Numbered from the stretch's first letter, positions 25,101 to 37,200 are shown. The stretch is DNA of 64,000 nt from Parus major (GCF_001522545.3 NC_031768.1:92552230-92616229); one strand, 5' to 3'. The notes: generated from the letters alone by a model not told the origin. Numbers and translations: made by a program.

Positions 25101-28100
25101 CCTCCAACCCACCCAGTACATAACAGGCTTTTCATTATGTGCCCTTTGGAAGACAGCAACAATCCCTCATTTACTGTGGAAAAACCCCATTCTGTTGATT
25201 GTGTTTGAAGTGATTTGTACGTGATTTCTTTCACATACACGTAAATACAACAAGATTCATAACATCTGTGCCACAGAACAGGTATTTTCCTTAACCATGC
25301 TTGTGCCCCAGTGAACTACCAGACACATGGACCCTTTTGTTTGTTAGCTGTTTAGAAGATGGTCTAGAGAGCAGGAGATAGCTGGTCAAAGATACAAGTC
25401 CTTCAGGTGACAGACACATCCTACTGCACCTGGAAAACTGCCTGGGGGGAATGCACTAATGAAAACTGTCACTAGAAAGAGAAAACCTCCTTGCTTCAGT
25501 TTTCCCTTCTCTTTACACTCTACCTGCTCAAATGATTTACCCAAAAACGTGGGCTGTAACATCTCCTGAGACATGGCATTAAGAGCCAGGAAGAGCTTGG
25601 CTGGATTGCCATCAATGGTAATAGAGATCCTGCTGGCAGCCAAATTTAGTTGGCAGCTTCACCAGGGGTGGGTGAAGAGTAAGAGAGTACAGCACTGCCT
25701 GCTCTCCTGCAGGTGCATGGCTGGGCTGAAAGCAGTAGAAGTTAATGTAGGGCAATGAGCTAAACAGATAATTAGGAAAATACACAGGGGCTGATAAATG
25801 AAGTCACAAGGTGCCATTTTTAGTCACTTTTCTAAGTACTCTAATTAAACTGATGAGCACAGAATAAGGATAGGAGAACTTTACAGCATGAGTGTTTTAT
25901 GTTTCAGGTTCCCATGACAGGGAGAAAATTATATGCAAAAGTCAAAACAGTAGCTCTGCATATATGATCAAAGCTTTGCTGAAACTCATCTCTGCAAGGT
26001 AAGGACAAACATTTGTTCTTGCAAGGGTTCCTATACTATTGGAAAGGAAAACTAACTTTATCAAGAGACTTCAGCCCCTTTAGGTACATGAAAGGACTCT
26101 TCATAAAGAGTACATTCATAAGATCATTTTACCATCACACAAAAAGCAGTCACTTCTTGAGCGAAGCACAGAAAGTGTTTGTCTTCTAGAGAATTTCATG
26201 CTGGGTTAGAACAGAGCTGGTAAACAGCTTCTCCAGCCAGAATGGCAAGGGTGATTCAGGAGCAAGGACTGTCTGAAATTCACTTGAGGTACTTCCAAGA
26301 CCCCCGGGGGCTAACCAGCTCTCTTCCTATCAAGAGTTCAGAAACACTTGTCTTAACAAGACAAGCAAACTATTTGATAGATGAGGCAGATGCACTGGTA
26401 GCCACTGAGGTTAGCTGAGCAGATTGGACTCTAATGCTCCCAGGGGATCTTTTAAGTAGCTCAACCAGACAGGATAGCAACAACACAGCAAGCCTCCTAA
26501 TTGTCAGGAAAATTCAAACCCCAGGCACCACTAAGCAAGAAAAAGCTGCAATACCAGACACAGTGCTCTTGCATTTAATTTCCTTTTAAACACCATTAGG
26601 TCAGAGCAATGCTCTGTTAGCAAAGGGAAGCAGGAACACAATGGGGCCTCAGTAATTCTCTTCAGGAAATGATGAAAAAAGCAACCATATTATTTCTGTA
26701 GCAGTTGCTCTGGTAAGAGCAATCCAGCAAGCTCAAGCCAATAAAAAAAACCTCTATACTTCTGAACCATTACCAAATATTAGCACACATTTTCAAGAAG
26801 TCTTTAGCTACTGCTAGTCAGTTATAAGGATCAAGAAAGCTGCCACTCCTGTCCAGTCCTTGGCATGGGTCTGATGGGCACAACAACTCAGATATGCAAT
26901 AAGCCCCACACTGTCCAAGAAGAGAATACCAATGTTCTGGGCTAGCCTATACCAACCCCAAGTAGTGCACAGGCTCAGTACCTCAGGTACTAGGACAGAG
27001 CTGGCTACTAAGGTCATGTAGGAAGCACTGGTTGGTTCTGCCAGCACCCCTCTCTGCCATCTGCCAGTTCAGGCCAGAGAGAACTGGAAACATGACAGTT
27101 TTACTGGGGAGAAATCCCTGCTAAATATCTTGATAACAATGTTTTTGTATGAGCTGAACTTCAAGTAAGCCATGGCTTCCAAGACCAAATGCAAGTAACC
27201 CTGAATATCCTACCTGTAACTCTTCCTCTAAACACTCTTCCTCAAACCCACAGCATGAGCAAAGCCTGGTGCCAGTTGCAGCCAAAAATTGAAACAACTG
27301 TTGAAGACTGCAGTCTGACAATGGTAAAATTTATGCAGCCTGGCACACACAGAGCTGTGCAATACAGCGATTATTTCCTACAGGGAAACTGCACAACAGC
27401 CTGTAGATGCTCCTCATAATAGGACAGATGGATTTCTTGGGGTGTTGCCCACACAACTTACCTTGGTTTATCCTCTGGCAGCTCTGCTGTGACAGAAGCT
27501 ATCAGTTTCAACTTGGTTTCCTTGGCCATGGCACTTCCCTGGAAGCCATCGAGCAGAAAGCCACCGACAGGCCGCTTGGCAGTCTCCCTGGCTGATCTGA
27601 GCCTCTCTTCCAAGACATCTCCACCTTCAATTGCCCCAAACATTACACTTCCTTGTAGTTCCTGCCCCAGGAGAAAGCTGCAAGTGTTAGAGCATGCTCT
27701 GCCAAAGACATGAAAGATATCTTACAGCCGAGGCTTCAGATGTCTGCTACTTAAGCCCCACATTCCCAGAAACTTGGCAGAACCATGGGGTTTCATCTCA
27801 TGTAAGACTATTCCCCACACAACACTGTGAAGTCCATGTGTAAGAAATGGGACTAGCAGAGACAAGATTCTGCTCCTTGCCTTGACACTAACTCACTGAG
27901 AATTTTGATGCCACTCTTCCCACCTCCCTGCAGAAGGCAATAACCACACACCATCGCTGTACATGACTTTTTATGGATGGGGTCTCAACAATAGATGTGT
28001 TGGTGCAAAATACAAAGCAGGTACCAGTATCCTGTCTGGTCAGACACCAGATGTCACAGGGAATTCCCTTTCAGGAGATACAAACACCAGCTCCTGTCAC

Positions 28101-31100
28101 CTGTTTTCCCTTGTAGAGCAGACTCAGATAGTATGTCTCCTTTCATTAAAAGGGAGGGAAGTTTCAAAGCTGCTGGAAGAAATAAAGAATAGCACTGACT
28201 AATTCTATCAAATCCTCCCTCACTTGGAACTAAGAGGACTTCAGAGCAAAAAGATGGGTTTTCTCAATTTGAGTAAGAAGATCCCACTTTGCCCATACAT
28301 CTAATAATAAGGTAAGTGAAAGAAATGCATCACAATGCAAAAGCAGAAAGAAAAATCCTAAAATGTAGCTCTCCTCAACTAGTAGAGATGAGGGGTGATC
28401 CTGGTGCAGGAGACAATTTACTAAAAGAAGGAAGGAAAACTCATTGTGCTACTGGTTATACCTAACTCTGGACTGTAAGCTGGGCATTCTCTGATACACA
28501 AATGTGACACAATTCCCTACTAAATCCCATCCTGGGGCTGCTCCAGGATGCAGCACAGACCAAGAAACACATGCAGTGATCCTCCCTCGGTATCCTGGGG
28601 ACCTTACCGGTGATTCTTCTTGCAGTTGAAGGCATATATCCAAGAAGGAAAGAGACCTATCCACAGACTTCTTGGCTCTTTTTCTGCCAGCTTCCCCAGA
28701 AATGGTGTCTCCATCAGAGATGCACTGGAACCAGTCTGGCTGGATGGCCCGCTGGATGTCCATGAACTTGGAAGCTGTCAGTTCCATGCGCCCTGAGCTT
28801 CCCCACAGGGAGACCGCCTGTACAGGAAGAACAGGGATGAACAGCAGTTGCAAAGGACAGCAGATTTTAAGGGTGAAAGGAGAGAAGGAATTGCTCTGGT
28901 GAAACACCAGATACTGGAATGATAGCTCATTAGATAAGTTCCCCTGGAGCAGGGCTCAAATAATCAGCTGCACTTGGCACAATGAATGAAAGGAGATACA
29001 TGACTGAACTGGAATTTCTGAGATACTCTTTGGTGAAACCATTCCACTCAACACTGACTTCTCCACGTTTAAAAATCTGACATAGAGCTTCTGACCTCTC
29101 ATCACACAAATTAGTGGCAGAATTGGGAAAAAAAAACCCAAAAAAACCCCTTGACTTCCCACCTAATTTGTTATCTAGTAAGCAGAAGCTTATAAAAAGC
29201 AGCAAAGGCTGCAATAGAAATACAAGTTGCTAATTTTCTGTACAAAATGCAAACCCAAGAAACTACTTCCTCTTCTGAGCACTTAGCTCATACAATACAC
29301 GTGAATGTACGTTTATATAAACCATACAGACTGGGAAGAAGACAAAACTACTTAAGCACTCAATCTTAGAACCTAATGCTATTTTAAGTCCCAAATACAG
29401 CAACTCTAGAAAGCACTGAAATATCCAAACCGAGACAACATGCTCATTAAGATTTCACACACAATCTTCCCTGTCTTTTCCCATCCTGCCAGCACACATG
29501 GGACCCAATCCTCCATTTTTACTCTGTGATACCCTCAAAAGAATTTAAAGCAAGACAAAAGCACATGGACAGAGAGGTTATCTTACCTGAACACTTCCAG
29601 GCTAGCAGATGTCACCATTCAATTCACTAAACATTCAGATTCACAAAATGTTCACATTTTAGCTTATTTTGCAGAAATCTGTAATTAACCTGTGAGTGCA
29701 GCTTGGCCATCACTTTGGTTGTATTACTATCAGGCTTGTGAAACTGCTGCTCCAAAACTTTACAGGGGTATTCAAGCAGGTTAAGTAAAGGGCTCAAGCC
29801 CTTTGGAAGTCAGCTCTTTTCATCTACAATTCTGTTCATGCTTTTTTAAATGAGAAAGGGTTTTCAGCCATCAGAAACAGTATATAGCTTGGAGTGTTAT
29901 GGGCACTTTTTGGGGCCTGAGGGTTTAAACACATTCTCCTAGCCTATGCCAGACAGACAGATTAAGCAGTGCAGTTCTCATGCATACTAATTTGCAAATT
30001 GAATTTCATCAGCAGATGCAAAAAATACAAGCAGAAGCTTTATTTTTTTTTTGGTCTGGTCTCCACAAAGACCCAAAAGGATTGTACAAGTATGCCATGT
30101 GACTGTTGTTCATCTATCCATTCTGATTACTTCTGGCCTTATCAGCCAATTTTGCTAAATTTGAATAAAACCAGAAGTCTCCAAAGCAATAAATTTTTTT
30201 GCAAATTTCCAACTGGTAAAAAGAGCAACTCCAAAAGGAGTTGCAAAATTTGCATCTACAGAGTAACTAAAACACAGCAGCTGTGTGTTGCTCTGCAGCA
30301 GCATGTTGTTCAGACAGTACCTGCTGCCTCTTATTGTGAGGGCATCAAGAACAGCTGGTGAAGGCAGGCAGAGGAAAGTCAGAGTTGTCTGAGCCAAAGG
30401 GCAGAGTGTTATCACATCTAGTTACCTTCATTCTGTTCTTGAGAGGAAAAAAGCTGCTTTAATAAACAAAACAGCCATGCAGCTTAGAGAGCTGAGCATT
30501 ATCCTGTGATTATTTAAATCCAGCCAGTGCTAGGCTTTCTGGAACAGAGCTTTCTGTCCCATTGCTTTCAAAAGTATTTGTCAGCACAGATCCAGCTGCA
30601 GAAAGCCTTACAGCAAGGTGACAAATATCTTCACCAGCTTATTTAAGAAACCCAAAAAAGTCTGAATCAAATTCCCAACACCCATGCTTAGATTGCTGCT
30701 TTCACCTCAAAGCTGCACAACAGTGGGACAAAGTAATCCCTTCCCTGCAGAGAGACAGACTCAGCCTGGATCCCAGCAGCAAGGAATATACACTGACAGC
30801 TGTATGGCAGGAGCTATCCTCTGTCACTCAGTGACCTTCCACCAAATGTGGCCATACCCAAACAGGCCTTGGGACTGAGTGTATCTGAGCAGGTGCCAGG
30901 AGCTCCAGCACAGAGCTGTGTCAGGCAGCAGGCAGTGTGTGGATTGCACAGACAGTGTGTGTGCCTGTGGGGTGGAACCAGCAAACTCCTGGATTGCTGA
31001 GACACCCTCCTGCAAAAATTCTGATGTCCTGTCCCTTCATGGGCCTGTAGTAGGCTGTGTGTAAATACACACACAGGGGTTCAGATTTACTGTTTATCAG

Positions 31101-34030
31101 TGGCATGAGCATAAGCTTGTATAGCAAATATGCCAAAACACAGGTATTTTCTTTTGCTGCCATTTAAACCACAACAGCATGGTAGTCCAGAGCTCTCCTT
31201 TCTACGTGAATTGCTACTTAACTGCTCAGGAACCATTCAGGGAACATGCTACCAAGTAAGAACATGTACAGCTTCATTTAGTTGGAGGTATGAGCATGTA
31301 AATAAATGACAATCCTCTTTGTACAAGGATTTATTTTGCTAATCTTGTGGCTGTCTGAGCATACACATAGAGATGAAAGGAGGACTGGCAGATTTCTTTT
31401 GGGAACTTTTAAGAGGACCCTTTCAAGTCTTTAGAGTTACTGTACCTTGTTACTATTGTAGCCAGAGGGGCACGGACTGACTGGGTCATGAAGGGAGCAG
31501 TAGAGCACAGTATCTGGCATACCTGAAAACAGAGAGACAGATCCAGAGCAGAGTTTCATGAACCAAAGCAAAGCTAACGCAAAGATGTGGCCTGCTAATC
31601 TGCAAAAGGGAAAAGGGTATTATCCCCCACACAAGTACATCCATTCTGATGAAGAAAATATTGTTCATCTATCTCTCAGCACCAAAGAAGGCAGACTTCT
31701 TCCCCACCTTTGCTAACTACCTGGAGAAGAGTGCAGCAGCAGGAGAAACCATGAAACAATACCCTTTGGTTCTGCAGCCTGCATAGATGCTCTGGGATTT
31801 ATTTATGTTTCTTCTTGATTAATACTCCACCTACTAAAATTCTCCAGACCCAACAGTTGACTCACTTGACCACTCAGCTGATGACTGATATACTGGAGAC
31901 ACCTGACACTTGACACAATCCAAACTAGCAACAATCCCAAGCCTAGGACTTTTAAGGAAGGGCAAAGTAGAATCATGGAATGTTTTGGGTGGGAAGGGAC
32001 CTTAGAGATCATGCCCCATGGGTAGGGACACCTTCCACTAAGACCAAGTTGCTCAAAGCCCGATTCAACCTGCCCTTGAACATTTCCAGGGATGGGGCAC
32101 CCACAAGTTCTTTGGGCCACTTGCTCAAGTGGCTCACCACCCTCACAGAACAGAACAGGAAGAGAGTGAGAGGACATATCAACTACACAAATGAGAAATT
32201 TATCATCCCTGCCAGACTGGAGGTTTCAAATGTCAGAAAGCTAGACAGTATGTCTCAGTGACATACAGCCTTCTCTTCAGAGATAGCCACTGAAACAGAT
32301 AAAGCCTCCAGGAAGTTCTAGACAAATGCATCTTTCAATTTTTCTTAAAGGAGTAAATTGCTCTAAACAGGTAAAGTTTATTGGAAGTTGGATGCAAACT
32401 TCCTTTAGAAAGCCAAACCACAATTATTTTATATATAATGAAATGCATGTCCCAAATTCCCATGTGCTTTTAAAAAACCTAGAACAAATAAAACAAGCTT
32501 TAGCAACTCATGTTTTTTTTGGGGTTTTTTTTCTGGCAAAATGTGCTAGATTCTATACACAAAGAACTGTCTGTAAATTATAGAAATTACAGACACATCA
32601 TCACTTTGTAGCCTGATTGAAAGATTTTTGGCTATACTAGTGACAACATACTATTTCAAGTCTTCCCTAGTACCACTCTGAGTGAGAAAATCCCTAAATG
32701 TGCAAAGCTTTCTGCCTACTGTACTGCCTGAACATGCTCTAGTGGGATCGACCTGCATAATGTCTCAGATATACAAGCAAATACTTGTACTTTACCCATA
32801 AATTTTGCAGCTCCTTCTTTATACTCTTCCAGAACGTCATGCATTTCTGCCCTGCAATCCAGATATAGGAACACATTAACTAAGCAGACAACTGTCTCAA
32901 GAATTTGGTGGTTTCATAATTAAGGCTTTTTTTCCCATACTTATGCATTTTTTTACACTGAACTGGTATTTGCCATCCAGCTGTCAGGCAGTGAAGCAGG
33001 GATAGATGTGGAATGCCAGAGTCACAGAGGTCAAGAATCACATCTCACAACCTGGGGCACTCATAATTCTTTGGCAATACAGTAAAGTTTTTACCTGCAC
33101 TGACCAGGGCACACAGAGTTGATGGAGAGCACGAAGCTAGACTGTGAATTTTTGGAGAGCATTACTAATGTGTTCACATCATTCAACAACTGCACAAGCT
33201 TTACCATGTTAATCTTTCCTTTCAGTTGCAACTTAACTAGTTTTGAGAGTTAGTTGCTGCTCCAGTTTTACCTTAAATGTTTTCAGGTATGGGGTACCTA
33301 ACACCACTCTGGGCAACCTGGTCCAGTGTTTCACCACCCTCATTACAAGAGATACGCTCTTACAGTTTAAACCCATTACCTCTTATCCTACCACAACAGG
33401 CTCCGATAAAAATCTGTCCCCATCTGTCCTATAATCCCCCTGTAGGTACCAGAAGGCTGGTAAAAGGTCTTCCTGGAGCCTTCTCTTTTCTAGGCTGAAC
33501 ACCCCTGTATATCTCTGCGTGTTGTTACATGGATGATCCTCCAGCCCTCCGAGCATCTTTGTGGCGCTCCAAAGGACCTGATCCAACAACCCCACATCTT
33601 TCTTACGTTGCGGGCTCCAGAGCTGGATGCAGCACTCTCGGTGGGGTGTCAGTGGAGCAGAGGGGCAGAATCACACCCCTCGCCCTGCCGTCCACCTCAG
33701 GAAAATGACTGCGATGTCACCACGATGGGTTTGGCCTAAACACGCTAAAAATCACGCAGCCCTCCAGCTCCCTTCCCCTCACCTGTCCTACCCCGGCCCT
33801 GCACCTCCCTCGGACGGGGAAGCGGGTACTCACAGGGCGGGCAGGGCGATGTGCGCCACGCCGGGCACGCCGCGCACCTCCCGCAGCGTGTCGTGGGTGA
33901 GGTGCGGCGCCGCGCCGCCCCGCGTGTACAGCAGGCAGCCGGGCAGCGCCAGCGCGCCGGCCCCGCCGCGGCCCAGCCCCGCCAGCGAGCCCAGCCGCCC
34001 GCCGCCCGCACCGAGCAGCGTCAGCCTCAT
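21847..34030 (-). CDS. QTRT2: Queuine tRNA-ribosyltransferase accessory subunit 2, full coding region
   Basis: QTRT2 is the non-catalytic partner of QTRT1 in the enzyme that swaps guanine for queuine at the wobble position of tRNAs with GUN anticodons; the complex is reported at the outer mitochondrial membrane. Coding exons in order are 33834-34030, 32796-32851, 31446-31522, 28608-28817, 27462-27661, 24791-24942, 23171-23288 and 21847-22108. All phases join into 423 residues (human 415). The TGT-fold wording is clear: [19 protein letters not shown] near the start, [16 protein letters not shown] in exon 4, [20 protein letters not shown] in exon 5, and the zinc site CxCxxCx25H in exon 8 (about Cys349, 351, 354 and His380). 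It shares a CpG-island promoter with CCDC191. The weakly conserved linker in exon 7 is normal for the family. Confidence 0.97.
22290..22352 (-). repeat. Short CR1 3' end fragment in QTRT2 intron 7 - splice-flank side
   Basis: The plus strand shows GGTTTGGGTTGGAAGGGACC followed by TTAAAGATCATGTAGCTCC, the reverse complement of the avian CR1 3' end. The match fades after about 60 bases. Confidence 0.85.
23171..23288 (-). CDS. QTRT2: QTRT2 coding exon 7 (variable acidic linker)
   Basis: The acceptor is AATCAG after a T-rich tract. It encodes [20 protein letters not shown], then [14 protein letters not shown]. The frame is kept only with the GTATGT donor at 23170; a GTGAGT donor four bases further would break the frame. 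The human counterpart (QNGTQEE ... FEINLKEKKY) supports the assignment. Confidence 0.9.
24791..24942 (-). CDS. QTRT2: QTRT2 coding exon 6
   Basis: Acceptor CCTACAG, donor GTAGGC. It encodes [20 protein letters not shown], then [20 protein letters not shown] and DCHPDPEAT. Phase 2 in, phase 1 out. Confidence 0.96.
27462..27661 (-). CDS. QTRT2: QTRT2 coding exon 5
   Basis: Acceptor GGGGCAG, donor GTAAGT. It encodes [20 protein letters not shown], then [20 protein letters not shown] and [12 protein letters not shown]. This is the most conserved exon of the gene. Phase 0 in, phase 2 out. Confidence 0.97.
28608..28817 (-). CDS. QTRT2: QTRT2 coding exon 4
   Basis: Acceptor TGTACAG, donor GTAAGG. 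It encodes [20 protein letters not shown] and continues through [11 protein letters not shown] to [20 protein letters not shown], the middle of the TGT domain. 70 codons, phase 0 at both ends. Confidence 0.96.
31446..31522 (-). CDS. QTRT2: QTRT2 coding exon 3
   Basis: Acceptor TTTTCAG, donor GTACAG. It encodes [20 protein letters not shown] followed by YNSNK; the [13 protein letters not shown] core is invariant with the human protein as I recall it. Ends in phase 0. Confidence 0.95.
31966..32163 (-). repeat. CR1 LINE 3' fragment in QTRT2 intron 2-3 region
   Basis: Starts with AGAATCATGGAATG, then GGGAAGGGACCTTAGAGATC, GGGACACCTTCCACTAAGAC, GCTCAAAGCCCGATTCAACC and TTTCCAGGGATGGGGCACCC, which is the reverse complement of the CR1 3' end in the usual motif order. 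It lies in the intron between coding exons 2 and 3. Confidence 0.93.
32796..32851 (-). CDS. QTRT2: QTRT2 coding exon 2
   Basis: A 56-nt exon with acceptor ATTGCAG and donor GTAAAG. It encodes [19 protein letters not shown], matching the human AEHHEVL...KFIG segment. Phase 2 in, phase 1 out. Confidence 0.93.
33270..33705 (-). repeat. CR1 LINE fragment in QTRT2 intron 1
   Basis: Motifs on the plus strand include CACTCTGGGCAACCTGGTCC, AAACCCATTACCTCTTATCC, TTTTCTAGGCTGAACACCCC and CCAGAGCTGGATGCAGCACT. This continues the CR1 3' half in the same orientation as the piece at 31966-32163, so the two could be one element split by later changes. It ends about 130 bp before the first QTRT2 exon. Confidence 0.92.
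33834..34030 (-). CDS. QTRT2: QTRT2 coding exon 1
   Basis: Starts at the ATG at 34030-34028 and reads [20 protein letters not shown], then [20 protein letters not shown]. It ends in phase 2 at a GTGAGT donor (33833-33828). It is very GC- and Gly/Ala-rich because it lies inside the CpG island. Confidence 0.95.
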
Positions 34031-34164
34031 CCTCGGCCCGCGCCGCCGCCGAGGGACGCGGGGAACGAGGACGCGGAGAAGGCGGAGAACGGGGCCGCCC
34101 CTTCCCGCCCCGGCCCCGCGCCGGGCGTCATCAGCAGGCGCCGGCGGGCAGGCACCGCCCTTCC

Positions 34165-34178
34165 GTTGCCATGGCCGA
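34165..34178 (+). promoter_or_regulatory. RFX X-box-like site overlapping the CCDC191 start codon
   Basis: GTTGCCATGGCCGA matches the first eleven bases of the palindromic X-box form GTTGCCATGGCAAC; the left half-site is perfect and the right half keeps GGC. X-boxes in proximal promoters are bound by RFX factors and are frequent in ciliary genes. Overlap with a Kozak-like GCCATGG means chance is possible. Confidence 0.4.
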
Positions 34179-34263
34179 GAGAGGCGGGCGGCGGGCGGCG
34201 GTGCCCGGCGCGGCCCTCACGGGGCGGCGGCCGGGGCTGCAGCGCGGGCAGCGCCTCCCGCAG
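34171..34263 (+). CDS. CCDC191: CCDC191 coding exon 1 (tentative)
   Basis: The ATG is in a good context (GCCATGG) inside the CpG island. The reading [20 protein letters not shown] continues to RGQRLPQ and ends in phase 0 at CAG/GTAACG. I do not recognise this peptide, and it is shorter than the human N-terminus, so the true first coding exon could differ. Confidence 0.6.
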
Positions 34264-37200
34264 GTAACGGGGCACGGCGGGGGGAGCGCGGCCCGCCCGC
34301 CCTCAGCGGCTCGGGGGGCGCCGGGGGCTGCCCTGGGATCCCGCTGCCTTGCGATCGCGGGCACTCGGCACGGCAGGATCAGGATCAGGATCAGGGATGA
34401 GGTTTCCCAGGGCTGTGCGGTTTGCCGGCGGGTGGGGAGTCTGCGCTGGACTCGAGCGGACGGCGCCAAAGTTGGCATCGTGAAATTCGGATTTAGGAAG
34501 AGGCACGGGAGGTTGGAACGCTGGCTGTGGCTTTCCTTAGTCCCTGCCGAGGTTTGGACCGGGTAGCTTGGAACAATGGGCCAATGCAGGATAACTTGCG
34601 CAGTGACATTCAGGGTCAGATCGGCTCTGGGTAGCCCGAGATGGTTGAAAATCAGAGATTCATTATTCAAAAAGACCGCTAAGATCACCGAGTCCAACCA
34701 TTTATCCAGTACCACCATGTTCACCACTGAGCCACATCCCCAGGTGCTACATCCATAGGTTGTCTGAACACTTCCAGAAATGGCGACTCAACTTCTTTCT
34801 TGGGCAGCCTGTGTCAGTGCCTGGTCTCCCTTTCAGTGAAGAGATTTTTCCTAATAAACAATCGAAATATCCCATAACAAAACTTGAAACTATTCCCCCT
34901 TGTCCTGTCACTTGTTACCTGGTCTCTCCTCCACCCAGCTACATCCTTCTTTCAGGTAGTTGTAGGGAGTGAGAAGTTCACCCCTGAGCCTCCATTTCTC
35001 CACACTAAACAATCCCAGTTCCCTCAGCTGCTCCTCTAGACCCTTCAGCAGCTTTGACCTTCTCTGAATACACACCTCAATGTCTTTCCTGAATTCAAGG
35101 ACCCAGAACTGGTCGCAGGACTCAAGGCAGCCTCACCAGTGCCGAGTACAGGGAGACAATCCCTGCCCTGCTCCTGCTGGCCACACTATTGCTGATACAG
35201 GCCAGGATGTCAATGGCCTTCGTGGCCACCTGAGCACACTGCTGGCTCATGTTCAGCTGCTGTCAACCAGAACCCTCAGGTCCTTTTCTGCCCGGCAGCT
35301 TTCCAGCCTGTAGTGCTTTTCCCAGCCTGTAGTGCTGCCTGGGGTTGTATCACTGCAAATGCAGGACCTGGCACTTGGCCTTGTTGAAGTTCGGGCAGCT
35401 GGCCTCAGCCCATCAGTCCAGCTTGTCCAGACCCCTCCGCATAGCCTTCCTGCCCTCAAGTAGAGCAACACTCCCACCCAGCCTGGTGTTACCAAAGCTG
35501 TCCCTGCTCATGGCAGGGAGGCTGGACTAGATGATCTGTAAAGGCCCCTTCCAATCCAAACTCTATAAAGAATAAGGTGTTTTGTTGCTAGGCATAAAAC
35601 TCAACACACAAAACTTGCTGTTCAGGAGTGTTGCAGGTTTTTTGAGCAAGTAATACAAGATATTTACTCCAAAGCACCATGTTCTGCACCTACAACCAGC
35701 TAACATCAAAGGAAGTGAATTCTAGGGTGAGGTTCCCTTTGTTTTGTTTCCTTGGGCACACCCATACATGCACCTTCAGCCTGCTTCTTGTGGCAGGTAG
35801 GAATGGGTATCTGCTTCCTCAGGCTGCATCCTGGGCCTCTGGCAGCAGCAGCATAGAGGGAAAGAATTCAGAAATCTGGACTGTCTGGGGCACAGGTGTT
35901 ACTTGGGAAAACACAGTGGACATGTCAGGACCATTAACATGAGAGAGATGAATATGGGACAGGAAGTCTCTAAGCCTGGCTATGACAAAAAGCTGACATC
36001 AAATTTCATAGTTGCTGGTCGCTGGGCACTAGCTAAGCAAGTCCCCATCCAGCCCCCAGGGGCTGGGTGTTTCCATTCTCTGTGTTCTCTAGTCTCTGTG
36101 TTTGGCACTAATTGCTAAATGAGTGTTTATTGCCTAATGACTTCTAAGTCCAGTTTACGCAATCAAGCAGTTGTACAAATGCATTTCGAAATAAATGTAT
36201 TTCTTATAACAGCCATGCTGTTTTGTGTTACATTCCCACTGATGTTTGCTCTCTGGAGGAGAAATGTGGATATAGGAAGTGTAAGAATGAATATCCTTAG
36301 AAATGTTTTCCTTTCTTTAAGGGACTGTACCAAGCCTCTGAGTATGCTGTCTCTGAAGATTATTCCCTTCAAATGTCAAGGTGTCCACAGAGGCCTTGGG
36401 GTCCTGTGACAAGTTTGGAAACTGCAGAACGGCTGCAAGTTCATCGTGAGGCCCGTGAGGAAGGTGAGGTAGAAACCTGCTTGCCACAAGATGCCTAAAA
36501 TGAACTGTTCTTGATCCAGCTTTGTGGCTCTGAGCTGAACAGGCTCTTGTAAATCTTGAGTTCACAAGAAACAGCTTATAATAAGATGTCTTTCATCTAA
36601 TGGAGAAAGGCATAAAAAAGGATCAATTGCTGGAGTTCAAGGCAGATCTTAAATGGCATACCTGAGAGAAGGATAAAATCTCTGTCTTCTGGAGATATAC
36701 CTGGTCAAGACAAGGATAAGAACTGCCCTTGAAGATACACTGTGTGGTCAAAACCAAGTTAGTGCGCTACAGGAAACCAGTTGAAATTACCTGACATATT
36801 TCTGATAGCAGATTAGCTGTGGAAATTGAGTTGTTCCGTGTAAATTTCACGTCTATGAATAACAATGTGGTTTTGATTCCTATGCAAAATTTTCCTTGCT
36901 AATTACCTAACAAAGTATTTCTTTTGTAAAGCCTGCAGCCAAAGGTGCTTGCTGAGGTTTGAAAGTAAAGCTGTGGTAGATTTAAAAAACAAAAAGGAGG
37001 GAAATTATCACCTATCAGTGCTAGAAATACATCTTCAGTGTAAAAAGCTGATAGAAGACAGGATTTTAAAAACTGAGTTAACCATTCTTTTAAGAATCAA
37101 TTAAATGATGAACAAGATGATGACACATCTTAAGAACATCCTCTTCAAACCAGGAAGTCAGCTTTTTCACTTATAATCATCAAGGGCTCAACTAACAGCA

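Larger units (their letters stand above)
23289..32795 (-). other. QTRT2 introns between exons 7 and 2
   Basis: The introns here are 24943-27461 (2.5 kb), 28818-31445 (2.6 kb), 31523-32795 (1.3 kb), 23289-24790 (1.5 kb) and 27662-28607 (0.9 kb). Apart from the CR1 piece at 31966-32163 I see no repeats, nested genes or RNA genes. They are AT-rich with short homopolymer runs. Confidence 0.65.
33834..34400. promoter_or_regulatory. CpG island and divergent QTRT2/CCDC191 promoter
   Basis: GC content and CpG density jump at about 33835 and fall again after about 34350. The two start codons (34030 minus, 34171 plus) are 140 bp apart and point away from each other. Several GC boxes (GGGCGG or CCGCCC types) lie between them, for example in 34092-34108 and 34155-34162, plus a CGTCA half-site near 34126. 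No TATA box is seen. This is the normal form of a housekeeping bidirectional promoter. GC-box positions are read by eye. Confidence 0.85.

Noticed and set aside
33627..34400. A 257-codon plus-strand open frame across the QTRT2 first exon and CpG island
   Set aside because: Arg/Pro/Ala-rich composition is what a stop-poor GC-rich island gives in any frame. It is antisense to a clear QTRT2 exon.
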